Shown here: positions 35,757-42,516 of the stretch, in pieces | Position numbering within the stretch: position 1 is the stretch's first letter | Layout: each line of letters starts with the position of its first letter | DNA from: Anaerolineales bacterium | GTDB taxonomy: Bacteria > Chloroflexota > Anaerolineae > 4572-78 > J111 | Assembly: GCA_020634935.1 (NCBI GenBank) | Contig: JACKAT010000028.1 | Location: 1 to 64,000, forward strand | Length of the DNA: 64,000 bases | Direction of reading: 5' to 3' | Made by a program: the position numbers and the translations under genes | The notes under the pieces: model-generated | The model's input: only the letters and a program-made list of their open reading frames with translations | Database searches by the model: none | Told to the model about the DNA's origin: nothing

Positions 35757-36164
35757 CTAAACGGTCGTTTTCAGACTAAATACCGGGACGTTAAGGGTGG
35801 TTGTGGGCTGGAGTTGCGCTTTTTTCTGAAGATCCAGTAGATGCTCGACTTCATCGAGCGTCTTTTCCAAAATATATTCGTGTCCGTTAATTTGACAGCG
35901 TAGGGCCGGGACATCGCGAATAACCAAGAGGCGTCCGTCAACTGACGTAACATATTCAATAGTAATATCATCAAAATCGTGTTGACAACGGGGGCATTGG
36001 GCGGGGCGATGCGTCAAGACAGTGAGCTTGGGGTGCAGCAGGTTTTTACGAAGATCAACCTCGAATTGAACATCTTCCAAATCTTCTTCATAATCAGCGG
36101 AGTCGTGTGACTCCCAAAATTCAACGGCGTCATCTAAAGTTTCAAATTTAGGTATTTTTGCCAT
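35757..36164 (-). CDS. Antitoxin with CopG/BrnA-like N-terminus and YgiT-like zinc finger
   Basis: 135 residues. The N-terminus (KIPKFETLDDAVEFWESHDSADYEEDLE) is the familiar start of CopG-type antitoxins. The C-terminal half (CPRCQHDFDDITIEYVTSVDGRLLVIRDVPALRCQINGHEYI) resembles the YgiT/MqsA zinc-finger domain, but the second Cys pair is C-x4-H rather than CxxC. It begins 3 bp after the BrnT-like gene stop. Such a combination of two antitoxin modules is unusual. The assignment of the C-terminal domain is moderately certain. Confidence 0.7.
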   Translation of the reverse strand: MAKIPKFETLDDAVEFWESHDSADYEEDLEDVQFEVDLRKNLLHPKLTVLTHRPAQCPRCQHDFDDITIEYVTSVDGRLLVIRDVPALRCQINGHEYILEKTLDEVEHLLDLQKKAQLQPTTTLNVPVFSLKTTV

Positions 36165-36167
36165 AAC

Positions 36168-36452
36168 TCAACCCTTTCGATAGAGCTGTCGCTCTTTATC
36201 AGTCATATCACGCGCACTTAAAATCAAGGCTTTACGATTGAATTTATAAATGGACACAATAAACAGGTATCGTCCTGTTTCTGTCTGTCCATAAGCCTTG
36301 TATAAATTTTCGCCTTGTCGTTTTCCGCGAGGTCCTCGACGGAAAACTGGGCCAAGTTCGAAACCTTCTTCAACCTCCTCAATAATGACACCATGCTTAA
36401 CTTCAAGTTTTTCAATAATTTCTGGTAACCAGCTAAGGGACTTTATTTTCAC
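36168..36452 (-). CDS. BrnT-like toxin
   Basis: 94 residues: WLPEIIEKLEVKHGVIIEEVEEGFELGP, then YKAYGQTETGRYLFIVSIYK and ISARDMTDKERQLYRKG-like C-terminus (LSARDMTDKERQLYR). The pattern kHgv..eEv.e.f......a.G.T..GR.lfv...y......iSAR.mt..Er..Y is that of BrnT, a RelE-fold ribonuclease. The toxin gene comes first, as in brnTA operons, and the antitoxin follows after 3 bp. Confidence 0.8.
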   Translation of the reverse strand: MKIKSLSWLPEIIEKLEVKHGVIIEEVEEGFELGPVFRRGPRGKRQGENLYKAYGQTETGRYLFIVSIYKFNRKALILSARDMTDKERQLYRKG

Positions 36453-36656
36453 AATATCATCTCTAAAGCAAGGTATAAGTACATTATATCAGGTTGTAGC
36501 TAACCATCAAAAGTTTTTTGGAGATCGGCTCACCGCCGAAAATCGGCGAAAATACTGAGGAGGTGGAAGTATAAGCGGCGTAAGACCGATCACTAATAAA
36601 AACTCATCAACTCCACTAACCCTATAAACTATTAAGGGCCTGAGGTGAATAGCACC

Positions 36657-36775
36657 GGCTAAACCGAACCCGATCGGGGTTTTGATGGTGAGGCAAAGGG
36701 GAAGAGGGATAAAATGGGGTTTGCGTTTGGGTGGGATGGCCGTAGTTGGGGGTATCGCCGGGAATGAAGCCCCAT
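36657..36775. repeat. 120-bp repeat just 3' of the DUF3368 pseudogene, copy 2
   Basis: It is a direct copy of 34638-34757. It lies 19 bp beyond the stop of the broken PIN-like gene, i.e. in the same place relative to a different toxin gene. Confidence 0.85.
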
Positions 36776-36794
36776 AAAAACACAATACCTTAAT

Positions 36795-37288
36795 TTATTT
36801 TTCACCGGCTAGTTCAAGCGCCCTTTCGACCAAGTCTGGAGCCAGAAAAAGCCCCTCGTTAAGTAATTGGTTTATAAGTGGGGTCAAAGCTGGAATTAAA
36901 CCTTGCGCTTTGGCCGTTAAAAGAACGCCTACTGTTCCGGTCAGAGGAAAACCTAACCGCCGAGCGTATCGACGGCCCTTGCGTTTATAATCACCAATCG
37001 CGCCGATTGTTCACCGGCTAAGCAAAACTTCAGCTTCCCCTTGATCAAGCCCCACATAAGCCAATGCTTGGCGAGGATTAGCTAAAGGTGTCTGTTTAAT
37101 CCAGGTGGCTTCGATTAAAGCCGCCTGACGCACTGCCGGTTCTATAGCCAGAAATTCTTTATAAACAGCCGGGGAATAAGAACTTCTTCATACAAGTTAC
37201 GCAATAAAACCAATTGGCCAATCGACCATAAGGCAACCAACGGCGTATTATTTAGGATGACTGGCCCGACGGCTGGCTTACTGGGCAT
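36795..37288 (-). pseudogene. Broken DUF3368 PIN-like toxin gene
   Basis: From the ATG at 37288 the frame reads MPSKPAVGPVILNNTPLVALWSIGQLVLLRNLYEEVLIP, typical of DUF3368. It then shifts by one base in a C run near 37180. The second part (AVYKEFLAIEPAVRQAAL...LGLDQGEAEVLLSR-type sequence) stops at a TGA near 37017. The third part (RRYARRLGFPLTGTVGVLLTAKAQGLIPALTPLINQLLNEG) runs to 36795. Two lesions make it non-functional. Its ATG overlaps the end of the UPF0175 antitoxin gene. Confidence 0.8.
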
Positions 37289-37532
37289 TGGCCGCGTCCT
37301 CCTCTAGTTCTTCAGGGGTTTCGCCGAAAGGGGACAGACCGTGTTGCCCCAATAAGTAAAAAAAGGTGACACGCGGCACACCGGCCACCTGCGCGGCTAA
37401 ACCGGTGCTTAATTTGCCGGTTTCATAGAGTTTCAACGCTAACAGCAAGCGAGCTTCGGCGGCAAACTCCTCCGGCTCTTGCTGTAAGGCCCATAACACT
37501 TCAGCCGGGTATTCTATCGTCAGAGAGTTCAT
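37278..37532 (-). CDS. UPF0175 family antitoxin
   Basis: 84 residues: IEYPAEVLWALQQEPEEFAAEARLLLALKLYETGKLSTGLAAQVAGVPRVTFFYLLGQHGLSPF, which is the UPF0175 pattern with a helix-turn-helix-like core. UPF0175 genes typically precede DUF3368 PIN-like genes, as here. GGAGG precedes the ATG. Because its toxin partner is broken, it may be a relic that is no longer needed. Confidence 0.85.
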   Translation of the reverse strand: MNSLTIEYPAEVLWALQQEPEEFAAEARLLLALKLYETGKLSTGLAAQVAGVPRVTFFYLLGQHGLSPFGETPEELEEDAANAQ

Positions 37533-37838
37533 TCAGCCTCCTAATCTATCGTCAACTTAATCGCAACCCACATTAGTTAACGGGTGTTTACGACCTAAAA
37601 AGAATTATACCGCAATTCATCATAATGTTCTACCGTTAATAAGCGCCCAAGCGCTCAAAGTCGCCGGTCGAGTTTCGCGAATTCCTGGGCGACCTAACCA
37701 CCACCCACCGACGCCTGACCGCCGAATTTTAGCGAAGGCGCTCGTTTTGCGGCGGCCGGCGGTCGGTGTCAATGTCATCATCGGATGGCCGTCTATGGGT
37801 GATCTTCCTCACGGATGAGCCTGCGCCGATAATATCAC
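37533..37838. other. Spacer without recognisable gene
   Basis: About 300 bp between the UPF0175 gene and the acetyltransferase. The GC-rich part 37650-37800 looks like eroded coding sequence, but I could not place it in a family. Confidence 0.35.
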
Positions 37839-38447
37839 TCAAACCGCCTCAGGTTCTCGCCATAGAAACCAAGTAGACACAACTACGTCCTCTTTGGACA
37901 AGATCTCAAACCCAAATCGTTGGTACAAGGGGAGATTTCGAGGATTTGTACTTTCTAAATAACAGCCCATTTGGTCTAAGTCGGCTTTGTGGGTGACAAA
38001 ATCAAGGATAGCCGAGCCGGCCCCCTGTTGCTGCCGGGCGGGACTGATGCCGAAGCAATCCAGATAATAATGAGGCAGCGCAGGGTGTTTCGCTTCGATA
38101 AAATTGGACCACTTCAAAAAACTGAACAATCCGGTGAAACGGCCGTAGTTTCGGAGAAAACATTCCAGAATGACGCCGAGCATCAATCGCGATGGAAGCG
38201 GGATTGTGCCGGCAGGCCACAGGCACGTTCCGCCAACGACTTCGTTGTTTGCCATCACCTGAAGCGGTAACCCCAGCCGGCAGCAAACTCGGTAGTAGGG
38301 AATGAAAAAGTTGGCGGTTCGGATTGTTCGCCCATCAGGCGGTAGACCAGCCAAGAGGGTTGTGAATAATGGGTCATTCGTAAAAGCCTGGGCAGCCGCT
38401 ACCGCCGCTTTCAGATATGTCGATTTATCAGCACGAATTACATTCAT
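37839..38447 (-). CDS. GNAT-family N-acetyltransferase
   Basis: About 202 residues from MNVIRADKSTYLKAAVAAAQAF, a usual GNAT beginning. The acetyl-CoA-binding part is YYLDCFGISPARQQQGAGSAIL (Q/RxxGxG/A) and the end is CYLESTNPRNLPLYQRFGFEI, matching the Chloroflexota/actinobacterial GNATs of about 200 residues. The substrate is unknown. An in-frame ATG 15 codons upstream (38492) has no ribosome site. It is GC-typical for the window, unlike the GNAT at 21543. Confidence 0.85.
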   Translation of the reverse strand: MNVIRADKSTYLKAAVAAAQAFTNDPLFTTLLAGLPPDGRTIRTANFFIPYYRVCCRLGLPLQVMANNEVVGGTCLWPAGTIPLPSRLMLGVILECFLRNYGRFTGLFSFLKWSNFIEAKHPALPHYYLDCFGISPARQQQGAGSAILDFVTHKADLDQMGCYLESTNPRNLPLYQRFGFEILSKEDVVVSTWFLWREPEAV

Positions 38448-38577
38448 TCTGGCGTATTCTTTGGCAAAATAGGGGTTTAGTTTCAACCCCATAAAAATGG
38501 ATTGGTCGCAGATGACTTGACCTCAGAATAAGATATGGTAAAATAACCGCTGCTGCAAAATTACGTGTTATTTCTGT

Positions 38578-38649
<72 letters not shown>

Positions 38650-38656
38650 CTAAAAC

Positions 38657-38686
38657 CAAAAGCCGGTCAATCGACCGGCTTTTTTG
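38657..38686 (+). terminator. Terminator of tRNA-Cys
   Basis: GCCGGTC-AATC-GACCGGC forms a perfect 7-bp stem followed by six T, 12 nt after the tRNA. Confidence 0.93.
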
Positions 38687-38728
38687 TTTCCAGGCTTCAG
38701 TTGTAAAAGGTCCACAGATAGGCACAGA

Positions 38729-38887
38729 GGTAGCACAACATTAAATCGTGGAGACGTGAGAACGACTTAAGATCGACCCAATAATCGACAGAATTGACCT
38801 GATTATCACGATTTTATCGATCATAATTCGGTAAATCTTGTAAATCCTGTCTAAATTTTTTTCACCACGGTTTAGTGCAGAGCTACC
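38729..38887. repeat. MITE-like element, copy 3 (inverted, 159 bp)
   Basis: It starts GGTAGCACAACATTAAATCG and ends CGGTTTAGTGCAGAGCTACC. It is nearly the reverse complement of 34414-34572 with identical length. Confidence 0.85.
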
Positions 38888-38966
38888 GGCACAGATGAGC
38901 ACAGATTAAATCAATATTTTGATAAAAATCTGTGACTATCTGTGTAAATCTGTGGACCTCTTATTT
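38888..38966. repeat. CACAGAT/ATCTGTG short repeats
   Basis: GCACAGATGAGCACAGATTA, AAATCTGTGACTATCTGTGT and AAATCTGTGG occur within 80 bp. The same words flank 51523-51560 and 51705-51735, so this is a dispersed short-repeat family. Confidence 0.6.
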
Positions 38967-39065
38967 TCACCTCTCAAGCTGCCGAATAATCCGGCCAGGA
39001 TTCCCCGCCGCCACCACCTTAGCCGGAATATCCTTGGTAACCACACGCCCCGCGCCGACGGTCAA
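38967..39065 (-). pseudogene. C-terminal remnant of a hexapeptide (left-handed beta-helix) acyltransferase
   Basis: The frame reads TVGAGRVVTKDIPAKVVAAG then NPGRIIRQLER and stop, the standard end of maltose/galactoside O-acetyltransferases (VGAGAVVTKDIPPxxVVAGNPA). It begins abruptly next to the 3' end of the DoeB/EutE-like gene, so the rest has been deleted. Confidence 0.75.
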
Positions 39066-39067
39066 CC

Positions 39068-40090
39068 TTACGAGACGTCCAAATCCTGCGCCAGCACGGC
39101 CACGCTGTCGCCGATCTCCACAAAGCCGGGGCCGCGCGTGCAGAGCAGCACGCCCGACGTTTGGGCGATGATCGGCTGTGGCTCCCAGGTGAAATTCTCC
39201 GGGAAGTGAATTTGGCCTATCGTCTGATTGGCCTCGATCCAGTCGCCTAACTCAAAAAACGACTCGTAAATGCCGCCGGCGATAGCGATGTGGTAATTCT
39301 TGGCGCTGGGTACCTCCATCAACCGGCTGGGCGGCAGCCCTTGCGCTTCACGCGTCATCATCTCGCCCTCTAAAATGCCGAAATGCTTCAACAGGTTGCG
39401 CACGCCGATATCGGCCAGCTTGACGACCGTGGGCGACAGCGTCCCCGCGCTGCCGACCTCGGCGCACAGGAAAATCTTGCCCATCCGCTCCACCGCGTAA
39501 TCCAGCAACCCCTCGCCGCTGATCTCCTTGATCATCAAACTGACCGGCGCTTCGAAGGCTTGCATCGCCGCGAACGTCTGCTGGTTCTGGGTCTCATCGG
39601 CCAGATAATGCATACTCATATACGGGATCAGGCTGAGCGAGTAGCCGCCGGCGTGCAGATCGATCACCGCGTCGCATAGCGGCAGCACCACATCGTGAAT
39701 GTAGTGCGCGATGACCTGGGTGGTGGTGCCGTTCCACGCGCCCGGAAAGACGCGGTTCAAATCTTTGTTGTCGATGGGCGACAACCGCTGCCCGGCCAGC
39801 ACCGCCGGTAGATTGAGCGCCGGGATAATAATGACCCGCCCCTGGATCGTTTCGGGCTGCAGCTCGCGGCTCAGTTTCATCAGGCTGACCACGCCCTCGT
39901 ACTCGCCGCCGTGCAGCCCACCGGTAAAGAGCACCGTCGGCCCGCGGCCGTTCTTAACCACGGTCATCGGGATCAAAATCGAGCCCCAGGCCGAGCTGTT
40001 CCGCGAGTGCGGCAGCCGCAGGTAGCTCCGCTGCTTGCCCTCTTGTTCATAATCAATGGTCGTCGTTACCGGCGATGGTTTGGCTGACAT
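39068..40090 (-). CDS. DoeB/EutE-like N-acetyl-diaminobutyrate deacetylase (AstE/AspA family)
   Basis: A 340-residue zinc deacylase of the succinylglutamate desuccinylase/aspartoacylase family. The zinc site is GGLHGGEYEG (HxxE) and IDLHAGGYS (His); RVFPGAWNGT and the catalytic Glu in CAEVGSAG follow. The closest characterised type is DoeB (EutE), which converts N-alpha-acetyl-L-2,4-diaminobutyrate, the product of ectoine ring opening, to L-2,4-diaminobutyrate and acetate. The gene lies 94 bp downstream of the DoeA-like gene in the same direction, as in ectoine degradation clusters. The function is inferred from this pairing and the nearby Ehu/Eut genes. Confidence 0.82.
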   Translation of the reverse strand: MSAKPSPVTTTIDYEQEGKQRSYLRLPHSRNSSAWGSILIPMTVVKNGRGPTVLFTGGLHGGEYEGVVSLMKLSRELQPETIQGRVIIIPALNLPAVLAGQRLSPIDNKDLNRVFPGAWNGTTTQVIAHYIHDVVLPLCDAVIDLHAGGYSLSLIPYMSMHYLADETQNQQTFAAMQAFEAPVSLMIKEISGEGLLDYAVERMGKIFLCAEVGSAGTLSPTVVKLADIGVRNLLKHFGILEGEMMTREAQGLPPSRLMEVPSAKNYHIAIAGGIYESFFELGDWIEANQTIGQIHFPENFTWEPQPIIAQTSGVLLCTRGPGFVEIGDSVAVLAQDLDVS

Positions 40091-40117
40091 AGTGGTTTCG
40101 CTATACCTCGTAAAAAT

Positions 40118-40184
40118 GGGGTAAGGGGTAGGGATTAGGGATTAAGGGGAACCCTTACTACTTACTACCTACCCCCTACCCCCT
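40118..40184. repeat. GTAGGG/CCCTAC foldback repeat
   Basis: GGGGTAAGGGGTAGGGATTA faces TACTACCTACCCCCTACCCC with a short loop, in the spacer between doeA- and doeB-like genes. It may influence the mRNA between them. Confidence 0.75.
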
Positions 40185-41342
40185 CTACTTCACAAACACG
40201 GATCGGTCAAAGTTAGTTAACAACTCGCAGCCGGTTTCGGTCACGCGGATGGTTTCGGAAAAGCTGATGCCGCCGATACCCGGTAACTGCACCCAGGGCA
40301 GCAGGTGAAAGGTCATATTCGCCTCCAGCAAGCGCGGCTCTTTGGGCTGGATGCTCAAAATTTGGCCTTCGCCCCAGTCGGGCGGCAGGCCGATGCCGAC
40401 GGAGTAGGCCGTGCGCGAGGCTTGCGTGCCGCCGAACTGCGAGGCGGCGATAATGCCCCGCGCCACGGCATCGACCTCGCCGGCTGAGACGCCGGGCTTG
40501 ATGGCGGCCACGGTCGCCTCGAACGCTTCGTGAACCACCTGCTCGGCTGTTTTGACCACCGGATCAGGCTCGCCGACGAAGCCGGAGCGCATCAGGGGCG
40601 CGTGATAGCGCTTCAAGCAGCCGGCCAGTTCGAGCATAACGCAGTCGCCCTCCTCCAAGGTGCGACCGGCCCAGGTGGCGTGGCCAATCGCGCCGCGATA
40701 GCCGGAGGCCACAAACGGCTGGATCGAAGGCCACTCGCTGCCGGCCTTGATCATGGCGTAATGGATTTCGGCGGCGATGTCGTTCTCGGTGACGCCGGCG
40801 GCCACGGCTTCGACCCCGGCCCGCATGCCGGCCTCGGTCGCGCGCGCCGCCTGCCGCATCAAATCGATCTCCACCTCCGATTTGATCAGCCGGCCCGCCT
40901 CGACCAGGCCGCTGCAATCGACAAACGTAGCCGGCGAACAGTAGGCAAACAGCCGGTCTTGCTGCGCCGCCGTAAAAAACCACGAGTTCTTTTCATAGCC
41001 AAGGCGTTTGTAATGCAGGTCAAACTCGACCAAGGTCGTGTAAAGTTTGTGAATGGGATCTTCCGTATCAGTATAGAAGCGGATGTTTTCCAGCCAGGTC
41101 AGCTCCTCATAACCGCTGACTTCCAACTGGCGCGGCACGGCCACCGGCTCGCCCTGGATGGGTACGATCAAGGCGTTGAAATAGTAATGGCCCGGGCTTT
41201 CAAAGCCGCTCAAGTAACAGATGTTTTCCGGGATGGTCGTGATAACGGCGTCCAAACCACGCGTCGCCATCCGTTCGCGCAGGGCGGTCAATCGCCGTTC
41301 ATACTCCAGCAAGGGGAATACGAGGTCAGCTCGTTGACGCAT
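40185..41342 (-). CDS. DoeA/EutD-like ectoine hydrolase (M24 pita-bread fold), copy 1
   Basis: 385 residues: an N-terminal creatinase-like domain (LRERMATRGLDAVITTIPENICYLSGF) and a C-terminal pita-bread domain (about residues 155-375). The Asp ligands of true metallopeptidases are replaced: the usual D-x10-D segment reads ELAGCLKRYHAPLMRS. That replacement marks the DoeA/EutD branch, which opens the ectoine ring to N-alpha-acetyl-L-2,4-diaminobutyrate rather than cutting peptides. GAGGAG precedes the ATG. It is divergent from the GntR regulator, whose operator lies in the shared 163-bp promoter region. Confidence 0.83.
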   Translation of the reverse strand: MRQRADLVFPLLEYERRLTALRERMATRGLDAVITTIPENICYLSGFESPGHYYFNALIVPIQGEPVAVPRQLEVSGYEELTWLENIRFYTDTEDPIHKLYTTLVEFDLHYKRLGYEKNSWFFTAAQQDRLFAYCSPATFVDCSGLVEAGRLIKSEVEIDLMRQAARATEAGMRAGVEAVAAGVTENDIAAEIHYAMIKAGSEWPSIQPFVASGYRGAIGHATWAGRTLEEGDCVMLELAGCLKRYHAPLMRSGFVGEPDPVVKTAEQVVHEAFEATVAAIKPGVSAGEVDAVARGIIAASQFGGTQASRTAYSVGIGLPPDWGEGQILSIQPKEPRLLEANMTFHLLPWVQLPGIGGISFSETIRVTETGCELLTNFDRSVFVK

Positions 41343-41391
41343 GAAAGTTTCTCCTCAGATGAATTTTGTCAGAAATGATGGGGATATAAAG

Positions 41392-41420
41392 TTGACACGC
41401 CCTAATATCCATGTTATAGT
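41392..41420 (+). promoter_or_regulatory. Sigma-70-type promoter for the GntR regulator gene
   Basis: TTGACA (41392-41397) and TATAGT (41415-41420) are separated by 17 bp, and the operator palindrome starts 6 bp downstream, near the expected transcription start. The gene begins at 41506. Confidence 0.75.
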
Positions 41421-41426
41421 TGCGCT

Positions 41427-41444
41427 CAACTTGTATACAAGTTG
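41427..41444. promoter_or_regulatory. GntR operator palindrome
   Basis: CAACTTGTATACAAGTTG is a perfect 18-bp palindrome with a TTGTATACAA centre, the usual form for FCD-type GntR regulators. It overlaps the likely start point of the regulator promoter and lies 85 bp upstream of the divergent doeA-like gene, so it could control both. Half sites recur nearby (TTGTACTTG). Confidence 0.8.
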
Positions 41445-41505
41445 GATTGTACTTGTTTTATTTCCGCTGTCAATTATGATGAACGCCTCTCAAAGGTGAG
41501 ACCAC

Positions 41506-42180
41506 TTGGACCAACTCACTAAAGCTGCCTTTCAGTTTCAAACCATTTACCAGGAAATTCGAGACCGGATTGGCCTGCTGCAATACCCGCCGGGTACGAT
41601 GCTCAGCGAGAATAAACTGGCGACCGAATTTGGCGTTAGCCGCACCCCCATCCGGCGCGTGTTACAACGGCTTGAATTTGAAGGTCTGGTGGTCAGTAAA
41701 CAGGGGATCGGCACCCTGGTGACCACTGTCGATCTGCAATATCTGAAAGAAGTTTACGCCCTGCGGTTAAAATTGGCCCAACTGGCCGGCGAGCTGTCGC
41801 CGATTCGTCCCACCGAACAAAGGATCGCGACGCTCGAAAGCATTCTCGAAAAGTTCGAAGCCATGTACGATCAATACGACCCCACCGAACTGGCTCGCCT
41901 GTACAACCGCTTTCAGGCCGAAATGCTACCTCTAATCGGCAACCGGCCGCTGCGCGAAATTTCCGAACGGCTTTACCACCAGACCGCTCGGGTCTGGTTA
42001 CAAATTCTACCCGACCTCGACTGGGCGGAAGAAGTTAATATCGCTTGCCAGGAAGTTCGAGAGGTTATCGGCGCGTTAAAAGAAAAAGATATGCCGGCTA
42101 TGGCCCGCATCCGCAGCGAACACATGGCCATGCTTTTGGGCCGCACCAGCCGCTACCTGGGCGGCGGCAGCGCCCGCTAA
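41506..42180 (+). CDS. GntR-family transcriptional regulator (FCD type)
   Basis: 224 residues: an N-terminal winged helix (IYQEIRDRIGLLQYPPGTMLSENKLATEFGVSRTPIRRVLQRLEFEGLV) and a C-terminal all-helical FCD domain for an effector (about residues 80-215). The start is TTG with AAAGGTGAG upstream. It is divergent from the doeA/doeB-like genes and directly upstream of the binding-protein gene, so it probably senses an ectoine-derived metabolite. The usual ectoine regulator EnuR is a MocR-type protein, so this is a different regulator class for the same kind of locus. Confidence 0.88.
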   Translation: MDQLTKAAFQFQTIYQEIRDRIGLLQYPPGTMLSENKLATEFGVSRTPIRRVLQRLEFEGLVVSKQGIGTLVTTVDLQYLKEVYALRLKLAQLAGELSPIRPTEQRIATLESILEKFEAMYDQYDPTELARLYNRFQAEMLPLIGNRPLREISERLYHQTARVWLQILPDLDWAEEVNIACQEVREVIGALKEKDMPAMARIRSEHMAMLLGRTSRYLGGGSAR

Positions 42181-42516
42181 CCGGCTGCCGCCAGCTTCAC
42201 GGCATACGAGCCCCGCTGCCCGTATGTTGCACGCTGGCCGTGGCCAGGCTACCTCATAGACAACCCAATGACAGGTTATCCATTGCGCCCGGCCAGGAGG
42301 GTCAATTCCTGGCCCCAATTCGCCGCATAGCCCTATTCAACGGGCGCGATAGGCTAGCGCTCAATGAATTTCTCGATCAGGTTGGATCGCTTCTCACCCA
42401 TCGCAATCGAGCAAGGAGGTGGTTATTGATTAAAGGCCGGTCAATGTAACATCATCCGATCATCAATCGTTTGCTGTCGTCAATTTAATAGTTATGTCAT
42501 AAATAAGGAGGAAATA
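42181..42516. other. Spacer between regulator and transporter genes
   Basis: 336 bp without a supported gene. AAGGAGGTGGTTATTG at 42413-42428 looks like a ribosome site leading only to a few codons. The promoter of the binding-protein gene should lie in the AT-rich end (42450-42505). Confidence 0.4.

Noticed and set aside
36507..36785. 92-aa minus-strand frame
   Set aside because: It covers the 120-bp repeat and the intergenic gap, with no conserved feature or ribosome site.
40185..41342. Xaa-Pro aminopeptidase
   Set aside because: The fold matches, but the metal-binding Asp pair is replaced (ELAGCLKRYHAP), and the neighbour is a DoeB-like deacetylase.
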